DNA from: Ferroplasma sp.
GTDB lineage: Archaea; Thermoplasmatota; Thermoplasmata; Thermoplasmatales; Thermoplasmataceae
Length of the DNA: 64,000 nt
Direction of reading: 5' to 3'
NCBI RefSeq assembly: GCF_031200575.1
Contig: NZ_CP133597.1
Span: 1,302,001-1,366,000, forward strand
Below, in pieces: positions 9,355-17,464 of this stretch. The notes beneath the pieces are model-generated. The model was not told the origin of the DNA and searched no databases. It saw only the letters and a list, made by a program, of their open reading frames with translations. How positions within the stretch are numbered: the stretch's first letter is position 1; every line of letters starts with the position of its first letter. The translations under genes were made by a program, and so were the position numbers.

Positions 9355-10899
9355 TTATGGATTTTCATAGCTTTTGAAGGCGGGGGCATCCATTGATGAT
9401 TCTTTCGGGGGCCTGTTAAGCCAGAATATTGGTAGAAGCAACATAAGCTGGAAGAAACCCCAGAATGCGGATATGTATGCATATACGCTATGCTGCAATA
9501 CAAGATAGATAGATGCGATTGTAAGTAGCAGCATTATAGTAAACTGGGGCCAGAAATGATCCCATGGTAGTTTTACACCTGTCCTCGCCGTGGTGAAAGG
9601 CCTTTTCTTTTTCATCAACACGCTTATGGATGCATAGATGCTCAGCGGGAATATGAGAACATTTGCTGCCATATTGTAAAAGACAAACCGCAGGGGAGCT
9701 CCCTTTTCTGTATGAGAAAGTATAAAGGTGGTCATTACCAAAATGGTGTATGGAAGCCAGGCAAAGAAATACAGAATGTTGTTTATGGTAAGCACCCTGA
9801 TCCCCAGCATGTCTAGAATAGGAGAAATCAGGAATATGAGATAGAACCACCCAAATGTATACCATGTGGTAGTGGCAAACCAGTCAAGTTTCCGGCGCCA
9901 CGGAAATTTTTTGCTCATGATGATTTTTTTCAGTATTTTCGGCATAAGTTCCAGGGAACCGGACATCCATCTCCACTGCTGGTTTACGTATCCCTGCATT
10001 GTTACAGGAGCACGGCCATATACCAGTTTTTTGTTGAAATACATTCCCAGCCATCCATTTATTGCCATATTCACAGTTGTGGCAATATCCTCAACTATGC
10101 TACTTTCATCAAAAAAGTTGACAGATCTTAATGCTTCCATACGGTAAACCACATTAGTTCCACATGAAACCAATGTTCCCGTAACGCTCTTCCCCTCAGT
10201 GAGTATCTCATAGAAAATAAACTGCTGTGCCTGGGCAATCTCGGCCAGAACACTGGAATCGGCATTTGAATAAATTTGTGGCACCTGTACGAAACCGATT
10301 TTCGGGTTTCTATCAAGAAGGGCAGTAGTTTCTCTCAAAAAATCTGGAGCCGGCATCTGGTCTATATCCAGAACACAGGCATACTCCTCTTTTAAATTCT
10401 TAAGAACATCATTAAGGGCACCTGCCTTATATCCCCTACGATTATCTCTATGCACATATTTCATCCCAAGCCTCTGGCAGAGTTCGGCTATGTATTCCGT
10501 ATCTCCTGTGTTAGAGTCATCCAGAACATAGACATCTGCATTTTCTCCCACATTTGAGGAGATGGCTATTAAATTGGTTTTCACCATTTCAGGATTTTCG
10601 TTAAAAATAGGCACAAGCACCGCTACCCTGCCCCCCAGGCCTTTAATATATCCATATTCAATAGTTGACTTATAAACATCTTCGCTCTTCCTGAATGATA
10701 AAAAGTATGTTATACTCTGAATACCAAAAAATACACTGGCTATCCAGAACCAGATGGTAAATAAATACTCCAGGAATGTACCGTGCTTAAGTATCAGGGC
10801 AGCATAAAGTGATGCTATTATGCCTATAAAAATGAAGATAATGGATACAATTGTCATTATATCCACAAACATTACTGTGTATCTGCTCAGGTTAATCAC
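9355..10899 (-). CDS. Processive GT2 glycosyltransferase, cellulose-synthase-like
   Basis: A 514-residue membrane glycosyltransferase. Two or three N-terminal helices (residues ~8-70) precede a GT-A domain that starts at VLVPIFNENPEM. Motifs are DDSNTGD (UDP-binding Asp), DIDQMPAPDF (DxD-type metal site), SSIVEDIATT (the ED catalytic base motif) and QQWRWMSG (QxxRW, the hallmark of processive synthases). At least four C-terminal helices follow. It should polymerise a sugar from an NDP-sugar while exporting the chain. The start is a GTG (10899-10897) overlapping the TGA of the upstream ATPase gene by 4 nt, implying translational coupling. No PilZ domain is visible, so c-di-GMP control is unlikely. 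Confidence 0.9.
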   Translation of the reverse strand: MINLSRYTVMFVDIMTIVSIIFIFIGIIASLYAALILKHGTFLEYLFTIWFWIASVFFGIQSITYFLSFRKSEDVYKSTIEYGYIKGLGGRVAVLVPIFNENPEMVKTNLIAISSNVGENADVYVLDDSNTGDTEYIAELCQRLGMKYVHRDNRRGYKAGALNDVLKNLKEEYACVLDIDQMPAPDFLRETTALLDRNPKIGFVQVPQIYSNADSSVLAEIAQAQQFIFYEILTEGKSVTGTLVSCGTNVVYRMEALRSVNFFDESSIVEDIATTVNMAINGWLGMYFNKKLVYGRAPVTMQGYVNQQWRWMSGSLELMPKILKKIIMSKKFPWRRKLDWFATTTWYTFGWFYLIFLISPILDMLGIRVLTINNILYFFAWLPYTILVMTTFILSHTEKGAPLRFVFYNMAANVLIFPLSIYASISVLMKKKRPFTTARTGVKLPWDHFWPQFTIMLLLTIASIYLVLQHSVYAYISAFWGFFQLMLLLPIFWLNRPPKESSMDAPAFKSYENP

Positions 10900-11993
10900 C
10901 TGATGTTCCTGAATATATCATCATCCGAACTGTTCCTTTTCACTGTGTTTACATGCTGTACAGGTTTTATGCCGTCGGCGGTAATCTGGAAATAGAATGG
11001 ATTGGAATCAAATACAGTACCACGCATTTTTACTATATTCATATATCTGGTTATTCCATCATTCCCGGATGTGTAATTCAGCTTTATTATTCCGGTAACA
11101 TAATATTCTTCAATTCCAAACATGCTCAATTCACTGTTTCTTAATCCTGAGGTGATAATTACTGTAACGCCCTTGAGGGCAAGACTGTTCAGCATTAAAT
11201 TTACATAATCATCATCAGGAATCAGGAGAAGGGTGATGGGATCTATAACTACCCTTTTTATATTATTTGAAATAATAATCTTTTTCAACTCCGTGACAAC
11301 CTTTGTAATAAACTTCCTGAAATCTTCCTTTCCTGAAGATATATCAGATTTCATTGACCTTATTGAATCAGATATTTCCATTACCTCGATCATTTTCTTA
11401 TTGTAATAATCAATAAAGCCTATATCCATTGTCCTGATGTTATCCAGAAACTGATCAGGAAAGGTATCGGTTAGAATCATAAGCCCCTTCTCGCCGATGC
11501 TCGCGCCATATGATAGGAATGTGCTTGCGACGGTGGTTTTCCCTGCGCCGGTAACGCCGGAAATCATATAAACGTATCCAGGCCTGAGACCACCAGAAAG
11601 TTTGGCATCCAGTGTAATTATTCCGAATTTTGCCCTTTGAACAGGTTTATTGCCTTCCTGTTTAATATCTATTATATCTATTCCATATACATTGCACATT
11701 TTTTTTAGATAGTCACCGATTTCGGTGGATGAAATGAGCACTTTTTTTGTTATTCCTGCATCCATAGCCTGTGAATTGAATATCATTATACTGTCTGTTG
11801 TTGTATTCTGATCATAGAGCTTGGCTGCAATCAATATGCCATTAGCCTCAATAATTAAGTAAAATGTATATTCAAGGCCCGATTGGGCCAAAATCTTTCT
11901 GTTTTGGAAAATTGATATTGATTTTATATCCACAGAATATTTAGAAGATAATATTCTCGAAAGTACATCAAAATCCACATTTGTTTGACCCAA
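10896..11993 (-). CDS. KaiC/RecA-like ATPase with N-terminal nuclease-fold-like domain
   Basis: A 365-residue protein in two parts. Residues ~1-125 end in AMDAGITKKVLISSTEIGDY followed by YGIDIID. This pattern resembles the C-terminal half of Mrr-type restriction-endonuclease-like domains, but without a convincing catalytic triad. From about residue 130 there is a RecA/KaiC ATPase core: GLRPGYVYMISGVTGAGKTT (Walker A), a hydrophobic strand ending in VVIDPITLLL (Walker B), and IITSGLRNSEL. The start is TTG 11993, supported by a TATA box 21 nt upstream. The stop overlaps the glycosyltransferase start by 4 nt. An ATP-driven regulator of the synthase is inferred, not shown. Confidence 0.8.
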   Translation of the reverse strand: MGQTNVDFDVLSRILSSKYSVDIKSISIFQNRKILAQSGLEYTFYLIIEANGILIAAKLYDQNTTTDSIMIFNSQAMDAGITKKVLISSTEIGDYLKKMCNVYGIDIIDIKQEGNKPVQRAKFGIITLDAKLSGGLRPGYVYMISGVTGAGKTTVASTFLSYGASIGEKGLMILTDTFPDQFLDNIRTMDIGFIDYYNKKMIEVMEISDSIRSMKSDISSGKEDFRKFITKVVTELKKIIISNNIKRVVIDPITLLLIPDDDYVNLMLNSLALKGVTVIITSGLRNSELSMFGIEEYYVTGIIKLNYTSGNDGITRYMNIVKMRGTVFDSNPFYFQITADGIKPVQHVNTVKRNSSDDDIFRNIR

Positions 11994-12014
11994 CGCCCTC
12001 TAATTAAAGTGTTG

Positions 12015-12022
12015 CATATAAA
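12015..12022 (-). promoter_or_regulatory. TATA box of the ATPase-glycosyltransferase operon
   Basis: TTTATATG on the minus strand ends 21 nt before the TTG start at 11993. It defines the promoter of the two-gene ATPase-GT2 unit and supports the unusual TTG start. Confidence 0.6.
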
Positions 12023-12130
12023 CTTTTTTAAAAGCATGAATAATTAGCATTTATACATGTAATAATTGGATGTGCCCTCTGACTTGATGTTTTTATATTA
12101 ATTCAATTTAAAATAATAAAAATCCTAACA

Positions 12131-13078
12131 TTACAGGTTACCATACATATCAGCATCAAAGTCAGCACAAACACTCAGGTCGATAATATTCTTTCCGTAT
12201 ATCTCCCTGCTGCAGGAAAACATAATCTGTAGATACTCATTGAGCCTGTATGTTGATATTGCGGATGAGGAGTAAAGCTTTCCATTTTCATATTTGATGA
12301 TAATGTTAGCTCTGTAAATTCCGCGTTTATTTGCCCTATCCTTGATCAAGTTAAGAAGTTCATTTGTGCTTTCTGTCCGGTATATCATATCCTTCTTAGA
12401 AAGGCACTTTAAATTATTTCTTTCCTCCAGTTCATGTTGGGAGAATATTAATACACGGAAATTACTTTTATCATATGGATTTTCAACAACTTCAGCAAGC
12501 GCATCGCCCTGCATAAGAATTTCAGTAGGATAATCAATTTTATGTGCACCGATTGGCAGAGAATACTGTATTATTGACAGCGGAGACCTTTTATTTTTTT
12601 TATCCATAAGAAAGATAACATCCTCACTCTTTGTGAGTGCTATATCGTCTATAAAGTATGGAATTTGAAGATATCTGTTTAGGACAAGGGATGTATCTTT
12701 CTTATAAAGGCTATTGAATCTGATCCTGAGAATCATTTTCCCATCTTCTATGGTTATTTCACTGAACTGCAAACTTGGAACATCCCATAATTCCTTAATC
12801 AAATCCAATATTCTTTTATTTATTATCGGTGTGGATATTAAATAATAGGTATCGGTCTCAACAGGGCTGTACGATTCTATTAATTCAATCGCGTGCTTGT
12901 TCAGCAGAGCTTTTGTAATGAATGCTTCAAAATAGTATTTTCCATTGTCACTGTCTTTTTTGATGAAAAGACTGATTACAATTTTATGAAGTCTTGACCA
13001 CCTAAAAATATCAGATGTATCATTTATCAACATTTTCAACTTCATATCAAATCTGCATCCGATATCTTTGATTCGCAT
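12131..13078 (-). CDS. Unknown protein, paralogue B of the glycosyltransferase cassette
   Basis: A 315-residue soluble protein of unknown family, collinear with the protein at 8359-9321 over most of its length (YYLISTPIINKRILDLIKE, an LQIPYF segment aligning with LPIKGV, and FRVLIFSQHELEER). It is richer in Lys, Ile and Asn than its paralogue. It has its own promoter and lies 137 bp upstream of the ATPase. The presence of one copy on each side of a synthase and ATPase suggests a duplicated regulatory or structural partner. Confidence 0.75.
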   Translation of the reverse strand: MRIKDIGCRFDMKLKMLINDTSDIFRWSRLHKIVISLFIKKDSDNGKYYFEAFITKALLNKHAIELIESYSPVETDTYYLISTPIINKRILDLIKELWDVPSLQFSEITIEDGKMILRIRFNSLYKKDTSLVLNRYLQIPYFIDDIALTKSEDVIFLMDKKNKRSPLSIIQYSLPIGAHKIDYPTEILMQGDALAEVVENPYDKSNFRVLIFSQHELEERNNLKCLSKKDMIYRTESTNELLNLIKDRANKRGIYRANIIIKYENGKLYSSSAISTYRLNEYLQIMFSCSREIYGKNIIDLSVCADFDADMYGNL

Positions 13079-13099
13079 TGAAATATAATTATAATTACC

Positions 13100-13107
13100 T
13101 ATATATA
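13100..13107 (-). promoter_or_regulatory. TATA box of cassette paralogue B
   Basis: TATATATA lies 21 nt before ATG 13078 on the minus strand. Confidence 0.55.
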
Positions 13108-13221
13108 ATTATTCTATAACTAAGAATATTTTTTATGTTTGTATTTATTATAATTATATTTTGAGCAACCGTGTGACGATATTAAGAAAAATATTATTAT
13201 GATCTTTTTGATTTTACGTGT

Positions 13222-13749
13222 GTGAAATTCATAATTATTTCAGATGACCTCAGCGGGGCAGCGGGTATGGCATCCATGCTGGGCATAAATATACCGGTAG
13301 TACCATTCCATAAAATAGAAGTTATACATGGATTTACTAATAGAATCCTGTCGGTTGATCTGGAAACCAGGAATTCACAGGATCCTATGAACAGGTTGGT
13401 ATTCATGAATAAAAATTTTCCAGAGTATAGAATCCTAACTAGAATAGACACAATGCTCCGTGGGAGTACATCCCAGTTTATCCAATTCATGTCCCACTAT
13501 TCTAATCTTGCCATTACAGACACAATCCCGGAATATGGCAGGTATACCTTAACTGGGTTTACCTGTTATCGATGTGAAAGAAAAGATATAAATCAGGCAA
13601 TTCCTGAATTAGCAAAAAATAAAGTGGCCATACTGGATTCTGCAACCTATGATGACCTGAATAGAATATCCAGAAAATGCATATATGAAAATATGACCCC
13701 TGTGGATCCCGGCCCACTGATTTCAATTTATTTGAGGATGATATCATGA
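13222..13749 (+). CDS. Four-carbon acid sugar kinase, N-terminal domain as a separate gene
   Basis: A 175-residue product matching the N-terminal domain of the DUF1537 (DtnK/OtnK) kinases that phosphorylate D-threonate or D-erythronate. Matches are FIIISDDLSGAAGMAS (family: ADD.TGA), ILTRIDTMLRGSTSQF (family: K.DS.LRG) and IPEYGRYTLTGF (family: P..GR...G). It starts at GTG 13222, preceded by an AT-rich TATA-like region. It ends exactly where full-length relatives pass into their C-terminal domain. Its TGA overlaps the ATG of the next gene (ATGA), so both parts are probably co-translated. Together they total 310 residues against roughly 420 for typical members. Confidence 0.75.
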   Translation: MKFIIISDDLSGAAGMASMLGINIPVVPFHKIEVIHGFTNRILSVDLETRNSQDPMNRLVFMNKNFPEYRILTRIDTMLRGSTSQFIQFMSHYSNLAITDTIPEYGRYTLTGFTCYRCERKDINQAIPELAKNKVAILDSATYDDLNRISRKCIYENMTPVDPGPLISIYLRMIS

Positions 13750-14153
13750 TTTCCATAGTGGTTGGCAGCATGACAGAAATAACTGAGAAACAGATAGCGC
13801 ATCTACATAAAACACTTCAAAATGATGGAAAAGCTTCAAGTAATAATGTGGCTCTATATTATCTCAGGGATGAACACTTCAGCAGAATAAGGGATAAAGA
13901 ATTCTTAAGGGAACTCTCAATTTCAAATACCTTAATAATGAGCGGAGGCGAAACAGCATATTCCCTGCTGGATGCATCCGGATTCGATTATCTCATAAGC
14001 GGGGGTCAGATAATGCCACTGATTTCAACAGGCAAGGTAAGTGGTGGATTATTTAATGGATTGCATTATATTATCAAGGGTGGCAGCATCGGAGAAATTA
14101 ACATTTATGAAAAAATGATTGAATTCGCCATGGAAAATTTTGGGACTGGATAA
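13746..14153 (+). CDS. Four-carbon acid sugar kinase, C-terminal (nucleotide-binding) domain
   Basis: A 135-residue product corresponding to the C-terminal domain of DUF1537 kinases. ISIVVGSMTEITEKQIAHL matches the domain's opening VVGS-S..T..Q, MSGGETAYSLLDASG matches the ATP-site (S/T)GG.TA, and LISGGQIMPLISTGK and IIKGGSIGE match the final glycine-rich loops. It overlaps the preceding gene by 4 nt in a different frame. Both frames are clean and the break falls at the domain boundary, which argues for a two-subunit enzyme rather than decay. A frameshift within an originally single gene cannot be excluded. Confidence 0.75.
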   Translation: MISIVVGSMTEITEKQIAHLHKTLQNDGKASSNNVALYYLRDEHFSRIRDKEFLRELSISNTLIMSGGETAYSLLDASGFDYLISGGQIMPLISTGKVSGGLFNGLHYIIKGGSIGEINIYEKMIEFAMENFGTG

Positions 14154-14162
14154 AACTCCTAA

Positions 14163-14170
14163 TTATTTAT
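14163..14170 (+). promoter_or_regulatory. TATA-like box of the PdxA-family gene
   Basis: TTATTTAT lies 21 nt before ATG 14192 in the 38-bp gap after the split kinase, so the dehydrogenase may also be transcribed on its own. Confidence 0.45.
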
Positions 14171-14191
14171 ACCAGATAAAAATTACAGAAC

Positions 14192-15157
14192 ATGCTCAAC
14201 ATAGGGATTACTCTGGGTGACCCTGCAGGCATAGGGCCGGAGATTGTTGCAAAGTCAGTTAATTCAATTAAAAACAGGAATTTCAAGATAACATTATTCG
14301 GGGACCGGGAAAATTTCCAGGAAATCCTGAAGCAGTGCATGCTTACTATGGATGGCATCAAGAACATTGACTTTATAAATACAGGGACTGGCGATAGGAT
14401 AGAACAGGGAAGGGTAACAGCACAAGCTGGAAAGATAGCATATAACAGCATAAGAAGCGCAGTAGAATTCGCCATGGCAGGAAGAATAGATGCATTGGCA
14501 ACAGCACCGATTAACAAGGAGGCAATCATAAAGGCAGGATCAGAATACATAGACCATACATCCATGCTTAAGGGACTCACAAATTCCAGATTCATTACTA
14601 CCCTGTTCGAGGTAAAAAGGCTCAGGATTACATTTCTGTCAAAGCATGTATCCCTGCTGGATGCAGTTAAATTTGTAAAAAGGTATAATGTTTACAGCGC
14701 AATAGCTGACACATATAAGAGCATGAGACTGCTGGGGTTCCCTGATCCGGAGATTGCAGTTGCGGCACTGAATCCCCATGCGGGGGAGTCGGGAATGTTC
14801 GGACGTGAGGAGATTGATGAAATAATCCCTGCAGTGGAAAAAGCTAAGGAAACCATGAAGGTATATGGACCGGTACCGGCTGATTCGGTATTTTACCAGG
14901 CGTCCTCCGGCAAATACGATGTGGTTCTGTCACTTTACCATGACCAGGGACATATAGCTGCAAAAACCTATGATTTTAAAAACACAGTTAGCATGAACAT
15001 AGGGCTTCCATTCCTGAGAACCTCTGTGGACCATGGAACAGCCTTTGACATAGCAGGGCAGAATAAGGCTGATTATGTTAGTATGAAGGCCGCAATCATG
15101 ACAGCAGCCAGATATGCCCCTGGCTACAGAAAGAGATTCAAAACATTGAAATTTTAG
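14192..15157 (+). CDS. pdxA: PdxA-family 4-phosphohydroxy-acid dehydrogenase
   Basis: A 321-residue PdxA family protein: ITLGDPAGIGPEIVAKS at the N-terminus, the first metal histidine in YIDHTSMLKGL, the second in ALNPHAGE and the third in LYHDQGHIAAK. Next to a DUF1537 kinase this is the PdxA2 arrangement, in which the kinase makes 4-phospho-D-threonate or -erythronate and PdxA2 oxidatively decarboxylates it to dihydroxyacetone phosphate. That catabolic role is more likely than pyridoxine synthesis, because no other vitamin B6 gene is visible. All three histidines are retained. Confidence 0.88.
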   Translation: MLNIGITLGDPAGIGPEIVAKSVNSIKNRNFKITLFGDRENFQEILKQCMLTMDGIKNIDFINTGTGDRIEQGRVTAQAGKIAYNSIRSAVEFAMAGRIDALATAPINKEAIIKAGSEYIDHTSMLKGLTNSRFITTLFEVKRLRITFLSKHVSLLDAVKFVKRYNVYSAIADTYKSMRLLGFPDPEIAVAALNPHAGESGMFGREEIDEIIPAVEKAKETMKVYGPVPADSVFYQASSGKYDVVLSLYHDQGHIAAKTYDFKNTVSMNIGLPFLRTSVDHGTAFDIAGQNKADYVSMKAAIMTAARYAPGYRKRFKTLKF

Positions 15158-15304
15158 GACTTTTATTAATTTCCCTGCTATATTCAACATATAATATACT
15201 TTACGAGTAAATTGTTATCTATGATAACTATTAAATACTCAACTATAATTATGATATGAAAATTGCGAATCATGTATTATAGCAATTGAATAAAGGGTAA
15301 TAAA

Positions 15305-16777
15305 ATGGAAGAACAGCAGGTAGATAAAAAATATGCCAGATTCGTTCTGGCTCTGTTTGCAATGATTATAGTTGCAGTTATGTACGTTGAGGGCATGCTA
15401 ACACCATCCCTTCCCTCAATTGCAGAGGGTTTCCATATAACGGTAGACCAGGTAAGCCTGGTGCTTTCTACCTATCTTCTCACAGGGGTTGCCTTAAGCC
15501 CTGTGGTTGGAAAACTGGCAGATTTATATGGAAAGAAGAAAATGATGTCAATAGTGATGCTGTTATATGCGGGCGCAGTTTCAGTAACCGGATTTTCTCC
15601 GAATTTCACATTCATGGTTGTATCCAGGGCAGTCCAGGGCATAGGGCTCACAATAATGCCCCTTGGCATGGCCATGGTCAGGGAGGAATTCCCCAGAAAT
15701 ATGGTACCTAAGGCACAGGCTCTTATAAGCGGAATGTTCGGTGTGGGATTTGCAGTAAGCCTGCCACTGGGATCATTCATATCTGATTACTATGGCTGGA
15801 GAATGACATATCATACTGCCATACCATTTATAGTGGCCCTGGCAATTCTTACAATATGGAAGGTTAGGGAATCAAAATACAGGAGGCCGGATGTAAAGGT
15901 AGATTATGTAGGTGCAGCGGCACTGGGAATCCCCCTTGCCCTGATCGTGCTGGCAATGTCAGAGGGGTCCTCATGGGGCTGGCACTCCGTACTGTTTCTG
16001 TCAGTGCTGGTGGTTGGCATAATACTCCTAATCCCCATGTTCATTTATGAAAGGCATTACTACCAGAAAGGTGGAGAGGCAATATTTGATATGAAGCTCC
16101 TTTCAAAAAGGAATGTATTGATTGCAAATATAGCATTAACTGTTTCCGGACTGGGTATGTACCTCTCCATGCAGGCCCTCTCATATAAATTTGAAACTCC
16201 GACACCATATGGTTTTGGCTTCAGCATACTGGAAACAGGGATATCCATGGTTGCCTTTGCGGCTGGAATGATTATATTTTCCATAGTAACGGGGAAGCTG
16301 ATTTCCAGGACGGGAATCAAGCCACTTGCCATAGCCGGATCCTTCGTAACAGCGATTGGATTTTTCCTGCTATCAACCTCCCCGGGCCTTGCCATGACCC
16401 TTATTGATGAGGTTATCATAGGCAGCGGGATGGCAATAATGAATGCATCCATAATTAACCTGCTGGTACTCTCGGTAGAGGCACGTGATATGGGGCTTGC
16501 CACATCCATGAACAGCACATTCAGGTACATAGGAAGCAGCATAGGCGCACCCATAGCAGGAACTGTCCTGTCACTTTACACGGTTGTGGATATAGTTCAC
16601 ACTGCAGCTGGAAACGTGATTTTCTCATTCCCGGATTATACCGCATTCAGGTATGCCTTTATTATAGGTGGGTTGACATTCATTATAGCCGCATTTATCG
16701 TGATCCTGTCAAATGAGGTACTCGGAAGGAGAACAGTAGAGATACCGGCGAAAAAAACCACGGCAGCAGAAAATTAA
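15305..16777 (+). CDS. DHA2-type MFS exporter (14 TM)
   Basis: A 490-residue MFS protein of the EmrB/QacA (DHA2) kind with about 14 helices. It has GKLADLYGKKKMMSIVM (motif A), the AVQGIGLTIMPLGMAMVR region and motif C-like SGMFGVGFAVSLPLGSF. It probably exports organic compounds in exchange for protons. It is paralogous to the proteins at 36658-38091 and 60360-61721. Its position after the kinase/PdxA genes may be incidental. Confidence 0.87.
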   Translation: MEEQQVDKKYARFVLALFAMIIVAVMYVEGMLTPSLPSIAEGFHITVDQVSLVLSTYLLTGVALSPVVGKLADLYGKKKMMSIVMLLYAGAVSVTGFSPNFTFMVVSRAVQGIGLTIMPLGMAMVREEFPRNMVPKAQALISGMFGVGFAVSLPLGSFISDYYGWRMTYHTAIPFIVALAILTIWKVRESKYRRPDVKVDYVGAAALGIPLALIVLAMSEGSSWGWHSVLFLSVLVVGIILLIPMFIYERHYYQKGGEAIFDMKLLSKRNVLIANIALTVSGLGMYLSMQALSYKFETPTPYGFGFSILETGISMVAFAAGMIIFSIVTGKLISRTGIKPLAIAGSFVTAIGFFLLSTSPGLAMTLIDEVIIGSGMAIMNASIINLLVLSVEARDMGLATSMNSTFRYIGSSIGAPIAGTVLSLYTVVDIVHTAAGNVIFSFPDYTAFRYAFIIGGLTFIIAAFIVILSNEVLGRRTVEIPAKKTTAAEN

Positions 16778-16843
16778 ATTATTTATTTTTTAGGTTCTAA
16801 ACATTATTTATCATAAAATTAATTATAATGATGTTACTTTTAA

Positions 16844-17464
16844 ATGATGAAATCTACTGCAAAGGGGATAATTTTTGATCTTGATGGAACAATATGGGAT
16901 TCAATGCCATACCGGATAAAGGCCTGGGAGATGGCATTCAGGGACTATGGAATTGACAGCGATCCAGAGGTGATCAGGCTCATGATAGGATACCCGGGAT
17001 CAATGCTTATAAAGAAGATGAATGCCCGTGATCCCAGTATTGAAATGGCAGAAGAGAGGTATTTTTCAGGGATGTTTTCTGATGTAAAATTTTTCCCGGA
17101 TGTGGCAGACACTTTCAAGGAACTGAGAAATTTAGGTTTTAAAATCGCCATAGTTACCTCATCCAGAAGGGCAATGGCCGAAAGGCTGGATATACAGGTT
17201 GATGCCCTGGTTACAATGGATGATGTGGCAAATGGCAAACCGGACCCTGAGGGATACAGAAAGGCCATGGCTGTAATGGGAACATCGCCTGGAAGCACTG
17301 TTGTGGTTGGAGATATAGACAATGACCTGATTCCGGCAAAGGCACTGGGATCGGTTGCAGTGCTTGTAACACATGGCATAAAAAAAGAATCAAAGAATAT
17401 GGATTATGAAATACAGAATATTGGTGATTTAATAGGCCTTCTGAAAAAAATTAAGATGGCCTGA
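16844..17464 (+). CDS. HAD-family phosphatase
   Basis: A 206-residue HAD hydrolase of the phosphoglycolate phosphatase/beta-phosphoglucomutase subfamily. Motif I is IFDLDGTIWDS (nucleophile and acid/base Asp), motif II VTSSRRA, motif III Lys in NGKPDPEGY and motif IV VVVGDIDNDL. An alpha-helical cap lies between residues ~20 and 85. The substrate is a small phosphorylated metabolite, not identifiable. Its stop abuts the convergent M13 peptidase gene with no gap. Confidence 0.87.
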   Translation: MMKSTAKGIIFDLDGTIWDSMPYRIKAWEMAFRDYGIDSDPEVIRLMIGYPGSMLIKKMNARDPSIEMAEERYFSGMFSDVKFFPDVADTFKELRNLGFKIAIVTSSRRAMAERLDIQVDALVTMDDVANGKPDPEGYRKAMAVMGTSPGSTVVVGDIDNDLIPAKALGSVAVLVTHGIKKESKNMDYEIQNIGDLIGLLKKIKMA

